Of a stretch of DNA of 36,473 bases, positions 32,420-36,473 are shown in pieces (within the stretch, counting starts at the first letter, position 1; each line of letters starts with the position of its first letter). Under the pieces are notes generated by a model. That model was given only the letters and a program-made list of their open reading frames with translations. It was not told the DNA's origin and searched no databases. The translations under genes and the position numbers were made by a program. The stretch spans positions 1 to 36,473 of the forward strand of contig CAYGMG010000026.1 in the NCBI GenBank assembly GCA_964350895.1, given 5' to 3'. This DNA is from Pseudomarimonas sp964350895. Its GTDB lineage: Bacteria > Pseudomonadota > Gammaproteobacteria > Xanthomonadales > Xanthomonadaceae.

Positions 32420-32546
32420 GCGTAGTGCGGGTCTTGACCCGTGGTACAGGGGTCACGATGGCTCCGCCCGGCCTCCAAATCGCGCCCCGCCGCGGCGGCG
32501 GTGGTTGATCCGGCGACTATTTGGCGGGTCAAGACACGCCCTACGC
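32420..32546. repeat. REP-like inverted repeat, 22-bp arms
   Basis: The arm GCGTAGTGCGGGTCTTGACC (start of 32420-32441) is repeated inverted at 32525-32546 with 20 of 22 positions matching, around an 83-base centre. Its core, GTAGNGCGNGTCTTGACCCG, recalls the GTAGGGCGGGC arms near 11926 and the palindromic repeats I remember from Xanthomonadaceae spacers. Confidence 0.65.
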
Positions 32547-32736
32547 GGCACACACGGGCCTCGATGAACGCCTGCTTCGCGCCGACAGCATCGCCCAACT
32601 CACCGACGCTGGCGGCCTGTCTCCCGATCCCGCAGCTTCCGCCGTGCGGATAATCAAGGGCGATGGCCGTCGGTGACTCCCCTCCGACAGCGGCTGCGGT
32701 CCCTGCGCTGCGTTCGAAAAGCGCGACGTCAAGTCC

Positions 32737-32765
32737 TTGTCGATCACGCCCCCCGCGGCTACGCT
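32737..32765 (+). promoter_or_regulatory. Candidate sigma70 promoter for dnaE
   Basis: TTGTCG (32737-32742, 4 of 6) and TACGCT (32760-32765, 3 of 6) are separated by exactly 17 bases and lie 23 bases before the dnaE start. A stray GATAAT at 32649-32654 is an alternative -10 but has no -35. Confidence 0.35.
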
Positions 32766-32788
32766 GCAGGGCCATCGCGCCCGCCGCC

Positions 32789-35700
32789 ATGTCTCCGCGC
32801 TTCGTCCACCTGCACCTGCACAGCGAGTTCTCGCTGACCGACTCCACCATCCGCATTGCGGAGATGGTGAAGCGCTGCGCCCAGCAGGGAATGCCGGCGG
32901 TGGCGCTGACCGACCAGAGCAATCTGTTTGCCCTGGTCAAGTTCTTCAAGGCCTGCCTGAAGGAGGGGGTCAAGCCGATCGCAGGCGCCGATCTTTGGCT
33001 GGCCCTGCCCGACCAGCCGCCGGGCCGGATCAGCGTGCTGTGCCAGCATTTCGAGGGCTACCTCAGCCTGTCGCGCCTGCTCAGCCGTGCCTGGCTGGAG
33101 GGCCACCAGGACGACCGCGTAGTGGTACGTCCAGACTGGCTGCGCGACCACGCCGATGGCCTGATCCTGATCCTTGGTCGTGACTCGCCGCTGGCGCGCA
33201 CCTGCCAGGAAGGTAGCGAGGAAGGCAGCCACGCCCTGCTACGCCAGTTCACTCGACAGTTTCCGCAGCGTCTCTATCTGGAGTTGACCCGCTGCGGACG
33301 CGCGGGCGAGGAGGACTGGCTGGGCAAGGCTTTGGAGCTTGCCGAGCAGTTCGCCCTGCCGGTGATCGCCAGCAACGATGTGCGTTTCCTGGATCGCGAG
33401 GATTTCGAGGCCCACGAAGCGCGGGTCTGCATTGCCACCGGCCGCGTGCTGGGCGACCCCAAACGCCCGCGCGAGTTCACCGCCGAGCAGTACCTGAAGT
33501 CGCCCGAGGAGATGGCCGAGCTGTTCGCCGACCTGCCCGAGGCGCTGGAGAACACCGTCCAGCTGGCGATGCGCTGCAACCTCGACCTGCAGCTGGGCAC
33601 CTACTACCTGCCCGAGTTCCCGATTCCCGACGGGCATACCCTGGACAGCTGGATCCGGCATTGCGCGCACGAGGGGCTGAGCGCCCGGCTGGCGATACAG
33701 CCCTGCGCCGAAGGCCATGACCAGGCCAGCTACCGGCAGCGGCTGGACATCGAGCTCGACGTGATCCTGAAGATGGGATTCCCGGGCTACTTCCTGATCG
33801 TCGCCGACTTCATCAACTGGGCCAAGCAGAACGACATCCCGGTTGGCCCCGGGCGCGGCTCGGGTGCCGGCTCTCTGGTGGCCTGGGCGCTGGGCATCAC
33901 CGACCTTGATCCGCTGCCCTACGACCTGCTCTTCGAGCGCTTTCTCAACCCCGAGCGCGTGTCGATGCCGGACTTCGACATCGACTTCTGCATGGATCGG
34001 CGCGACGAGGTGATCGACTACGTCGCCCGCAAGTACGGCCGCGATCACGTCAGCCAGATCATCACCTACGGCACCATGGCAGCCAAGGCGGTGATCCGCG
34101 ACAGCGGCCGTGTGCTGGGCCACCCCTACGGCTTCGTCGACAGCATCGCCAAGCTGATCCCGCTGACCCTGGGTATCTGCCTCGACGATGCGCTGGGCCG
34201 CAGCCAGAAAGCGGCCAAGGACCCCGAACTGTGCTCGGCCGAGCTGGTCCAGCGCTACAAGGAAGAGGATGACGTCCGTGAGCTGGTCGACCTCGCGCTC
34301 AAGCTCGAGGACCTGACCCGCAACGCCGGCAAGCACGCCGGCGGCGTAGTCATCGGGCCCAAGCCGCTGACCGAGTTCTGCCCGCTGTTTGCCGAAGAGG
34401 GCGGCAAGAATCCGGTCACCCAGTTCGACAAGGACGACGTCGAGTCGGTCGGCCTGGTGAAGTTCGACTTCCTTGGCCTGCGCACCCTGACCATCATCGA
34501 CTGGGCGGTCAAGGCGATCAATCGGCGCCTGCTCAAGGAGGGCAAGCCCGCCCTCGACATCACCCGGCTGCCGCTCGACGATCCGGCCACTTACAAGCTG
34601 TTTGCGCGTGGCGACACGGTGGCGGTGTTCCAGTTCGAGTCGCGCGGCATGCGCGAACTGCTCAAGCGGGCCAAGCCCGATCGTTTCGAGGACATCATCG
34701 CGCTCGCCGCGCTGTTCCGCCCGGGCCCGCTGGGCTCGGGGATGGACCGCGAATGGTGCGACCGTAAGCACGGGGTCACCGAGGTCAGCTATCCACATCC
34801 GCTTCTTGAACCGGTACTTTCACCGACCTACGGGGTGATCGTCTACCAGGAACAGGTGATGCAGATCGCCCAGGTTCTGGCCGGCTACTCGCTGGGCGGC
34901 GCCGACCTGCTGCGCCGCGCGATGGGCAAGAAGAAGCCCGAGGAGATGGCCAAGGAGCGCGCCAAGTTCGAATCCGGCTGCGCCGAGCGCGGCATCGCGC
35001 CGGAGATCGCCACGCCGATCTTCGACCTGATGGAAAAGTTCGCCGAGTACGGTTTCAACAAGTCGCACTCGGCAGCCTACGCCCTGGTGGCCTACCAGAC
35101 CGCCTGGCTCAAGCAGCACTTTCCGGCCGAGTTCATGGCTGCGGTGTGCTCCTCGGACATGGACAACACCGACAAGGTGGTCGGCTTCCTCAACGAGGTG
35201 CGCGCGCTCAGGCTCAAGGTGCTGGCCCCGGACGTCAACCACTCGACCTACATGTTCGAGGCGGTTGGCGACGGGGTGCTGCGCTACGGGCTCGGCGCGG
35301 TAAAGGGCGTCGGCCGCGGCGCGGTGGAATCGATCGTTGAGCAGCGCGAGCGCGGCGGGCCCTACCGCGACCTGCTCGACTTCTGCCAGCGGGTCGATGC
35401 CGGCAAGCTCAACAAGCGGGTGCTGGAAGCCCTGATCAACGCCGGCGCGTTGGACGCGCTGGGCAGCAACCGGGCCTCCTTGCTGCTGCAGCTGCCCGAG
35501 GTGCTGCGCGCCACCGAGCAGCTGGCCCGCGACCGCGCTGCCGGGCAGATCGACATTTTCGGCGGCAGCGCCAGCCAGCCCATCCAGCTCAGCCTGCCCG
35601 AGTGCCGCGAGGCCCCGCTCGAAGTGCTGCTCAACGGCGAGCGCGACACCCTTGGCTGGTACCTGTCCGGACATCCGCTGGACGCCCACCGCGAGCTGCT

Positions 35701-36301
35701 CGACCAGATCGTCGGCTACCGGCTCGGCCAGCTGGAGAAAGCCTATGCCGACAAGCGCGGGGCGCGCTTCGAGGCTGGCTACATCCTGCTCGCTGGCCTG
35801 GTCACCGCGGTCCGCATGCGCGGCGACACCCAGGCCTTCGCGGCGCTGGAGGACGGCTACGGCCGGGTCGAAGCGGCGTTCTTCCGCGATGCCTGCATGA
35901 ACTACCGGCAGCTGCTGACCCGTGACCGCATTCTGTTGGTCGAGGGCAACCTGCAGGAGGACGAGTTCAACGGCGGCTGGTCGCTCAGGGTCAAACACGC
36001 CTGGGACTTCCGCGCCGAGTGCGCGCGCCTGGCGCGGCGCCTCGACCTGCGCGTCGACGCCCGCAATCCGGCAGTCATGGCCCAACTGGAAAGCCTGCTC
36101 GCCGAGTTCCGCCCGGGACAGACGCCGTTGCGGCTGGATCTGACCGTCCCTGTCGCCCGCGGCAGCCTGGACGCCAATGGCCGCTTTGGCGTGCGTGCCG
36201 AACCCGAACTGCTGCAGCGCCTTCGCGAACTGCCCGGCGTCGAGGTCGGCAAGCTCAGCCTGACCCGACCCGTCGCCCCGGCAGCCGACGCTTCGCGCTA
36301 G
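32789..36301 (+). CDS. dnaE: DNA polymerase III alpha subunit
   Basis: A 1170-residue replicative polymerase (E. coli 1160). The N-terminal PHP domain (about 1-280) keeps HLHLHS but has lost other metal ligands (LTDQSN where active PHPs have TDH), so proofreading probably depends on a separate epsilon subunit. The polymerase core includes GPGRGSGAGSLVAW and the catalytic D397 and D399 in PDFDIDFCMDRRDEVIDYV. Later come a helix-hairpin-helix region (about 830-900), the clamp-binding motif QIDIFG (920-925), and an OB-fold (about 985-1065). ATG 32789 gives MSPRFVHLHLHSEFS; the extension open to 32663 has no homology. It is transcribed separately from rnhB. Confidence 0.97.
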   Translation: MSPRFVHLHLHSEFSLTDSTIRIAEMVKRCAQQGMPAVALTDQSNLFALVKFFKACLKEGVKPIAGADLWLALPDQPPGRISVLCQHFEGYLSLSRLLSRAWLEGHQDDRVVVRPDWLRDHADGLILILGRDSPLARTCQEGSEEGSHALLRQFTRQFPQRLYLELTRCGRAGEEDWLGKALELAEQFALPVIASNDVRFLDREDFEAHEARVCIATGRVLGDPKRPREFTAEQYLKSPEEMAELFADLPEALENTVQLAMRCNLDLQLGTYYLPEFPIPDGHTLDSWIRHCAHEGLSARLAIQPCAEGHDQASYRQRLDIELDVILKMGFPGYFLIVADFINWAKQNDIPVGPGRGSGAGSLVAWALGITDLDPLPYDLLFERFLNPERVSMPDFDIDFCMDRRDEVIDYVARKYGRDHVSQIITYGTMAAKAVIRDSGRVLGHPYGFVDSIAKLIPLTLGICLDDALGRSQKAAKDPELCSAELVQRYKEEDDVRELVDLALKLEDLTRNAGKHAGGVVIGPKPLTEFCPLFAEEGGKNPVTQFDKDDVESVGLVKFDFLGLRTLTIIDWAVKAINRRLLKEGKPALDITRLPLDDPATYKLFARGDTVAVFQFESRGMRELLKRAKPDRFEDIIALAALFRPGPLGSGMDREWCDRKHGVTEVSYPHPLLEPVLSPTYGVIVYQEQVMQIAQVLAGYSLGGADLLRRAMGKKKPEEMAKERAKFESGCAERGIAPEIATPIFDLMEKFAEYGFNKSHSAAYALVAYQTAWLKQHFPAEFMAAVCSSDMDNTDKVVGFLNEVRALRLKVLAPDVNHSTYMFEAVGDGVLRYGLGAVKGVGRGAVESIVEQRERGGPYRDLLDFCQRVDAGKLNKRVLEALINAGALDALGSNRASLLLQLPEVLRATEQLARDRAAGQIDIFGGSASQPIQLSLPECREAPLEVLLNGERDTLGWYLSGHPLDAHRELLDQIVGYRLGQLEKAYADKRGARFEAGYILLAGLVTAVRMRGDTQAFAALEDGYGRVEAAFFRDACMNYRQLLTRDRILLVEGNLQEDEFNGGWSLRVKHAWDFRAECARLARRLDLRVDARNPAVMAQLESLLAEFRPGQTPLRLDLTVPVARGSLDANGRFGVRAEPELLQRLRELPGVEVGKLSLTRPVAPAADASR

Positions 36302-36432
36302 GCGGGTAGCAGCATCACGCGCTCACGGCGCGCGTCCTGCCAGCAAGCGTCTCCAGCAACGCCGAGCGCCGCACCGGCCGTTTGAGGCGCACATTTGCCG
36401 TTCGTCGAGGCCCATCCTTTGCGCCGGCTTTC

Positions 36433-36459
36433 TGTGGGAGCGGATCGTATCCGCGACCG
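36433..36459. repeat. REP-like hairpin downstream of dnaE
   Basis: GCGGAT (36440-36445) and ATCCGC (36449-36454) form a perfect 6-bp stem with a 3-base loop, inside TGTGGGAGCGGAT...CCGCGACCG. The TGTGGGAGCG lead is typical of REP sequences I recall from Pseudomonas and Xanthomonadaceae genomes. The rest of the 172-base tail (36302-36473) shows nothing else. Confidence 0.5.
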
Positions 36460-36473
36460 CAGCGCGACAGGCT

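Larger units (their letters stand above)
32310..32788. other. Non-coding 479-base spacer upstream of dnaE
   Basis: No credible gene is present on either strand. It holds a terminator-like hairpin (32343-32369), a long inverted repeat (32420-32546) and the likely dnaE promoter (32737-32765). Open frames here are short, lack ribosome sites and have low-complexity translations. Confidence 0.6.

Noticed and set aside
32441..32653. A 70-codon plus-strand frame in the dnaE upstream spacer
   Set aside because: No ribosome site, biased composition, and it overlaps the inverted repeat.
33239..36085. Two long minus-strand open frames (519 and 421 codons) opposite dnaE
   Set aside because: Both mirror dnaE codon structure and lack any motif or ribosome site.
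1..36473. CRISPR array, tRNA, prophage, toxin-antitoxin or defence genes
   Set aside because: I looked for regular spaced repeats, tRNA-like cloverleafs and accessory genes in all spacers and found none; the only repeats are short palindromes, the heptad element and small direct or tandem repeats.

Overview
The window is a GC-rich chromosomal segment carrying almost only conserved housekeeping genes. Gene content and order (petABC-sspAB, miaB-phoH-ybeY-corC, miaA-hfq-hflX-hflK-hflC-yjeT, pyrH-frr-uppS-cdsA-dxr-rseP-bamA-skp-lpxD-fabZ-lpxA-lpxB-rnhB, dnaE) indicate a Gammaproteobacterium. GC content, frequent GTG starts, the intergenic palindromic repeats and a 'short-acyl' LpxA suggest the Xanthomonadales/Lysobacterales lineage. 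I see no tRNA, rRNA, CRISPR array, transposase or prophage gene.

Layout. 1-3497 (minus strand): cytochrome bc1 operon petA-petB-petC followed by sspA and sspB (sspB is cut by the window edge). 3717-4868 (plus): a DegS/AlgW-type periplasmic protease, overlapping tail to tail with a lytic transglycosylase (4851-5786, minus). 5895-11929 (plus): miaB, phoH/ybeZ, ybeY, corC/ybeX, a DUF4105 membrane protein in the slot where E. coli has lnt, and corA. 12025-17067 (minus): miaA, hfq, hflX, hflK, hflC and the DUF2065 gene yjeT, in E. coli order. 17127-18416 (plus): tilS. 18606-31525 (plus): pyrH, frr, then a tightly packed envelope-biogenesis run from uppS to rnhB. 31743-32309 (plus): a DUF1232 (YkvA-like) protein. 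32789-36301 (plus): dnaE.

How the genes work together. UppS, CdsA, Dxr, RseP, BamA, Skp, LpxD, FabZ, LpxA and LpxB cover isoprenoid carrier, phospholipid and lipid A synthesis and outer-membrane protein assembly, with site-1 (DegS-like) and site-2 (RseP) envelope-stress proteases in the same window. MiaA, MiaB and TilS are tRNA anticodon-loop modification enzymes. Most junctions in the 20-31 kb block overlap by 1-8 bases (ATGA or GTGA), implying translational coupling.

Most interesting points. (1) The DUF4105 protein at 9677-10906 occupies the lnt locus and has the architecture of the Bacteroides-type lipoprotein N-acyltransferase Lnb, so it is a candidate non-orthologous replacement of Lnt. 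(2) An inverted pair of 4x7-bp heptad arrays sits in the otherwise tightly coupled lpxA-lpxB junction and appears to supply the 5' end of lpxB, which then needs a TTG start. (3) Several REP-like palindromes occur between genes, one providing the stop codons of two convergent genes. (4) LpxA carries Met at the acyl-chain 'ruler' position.
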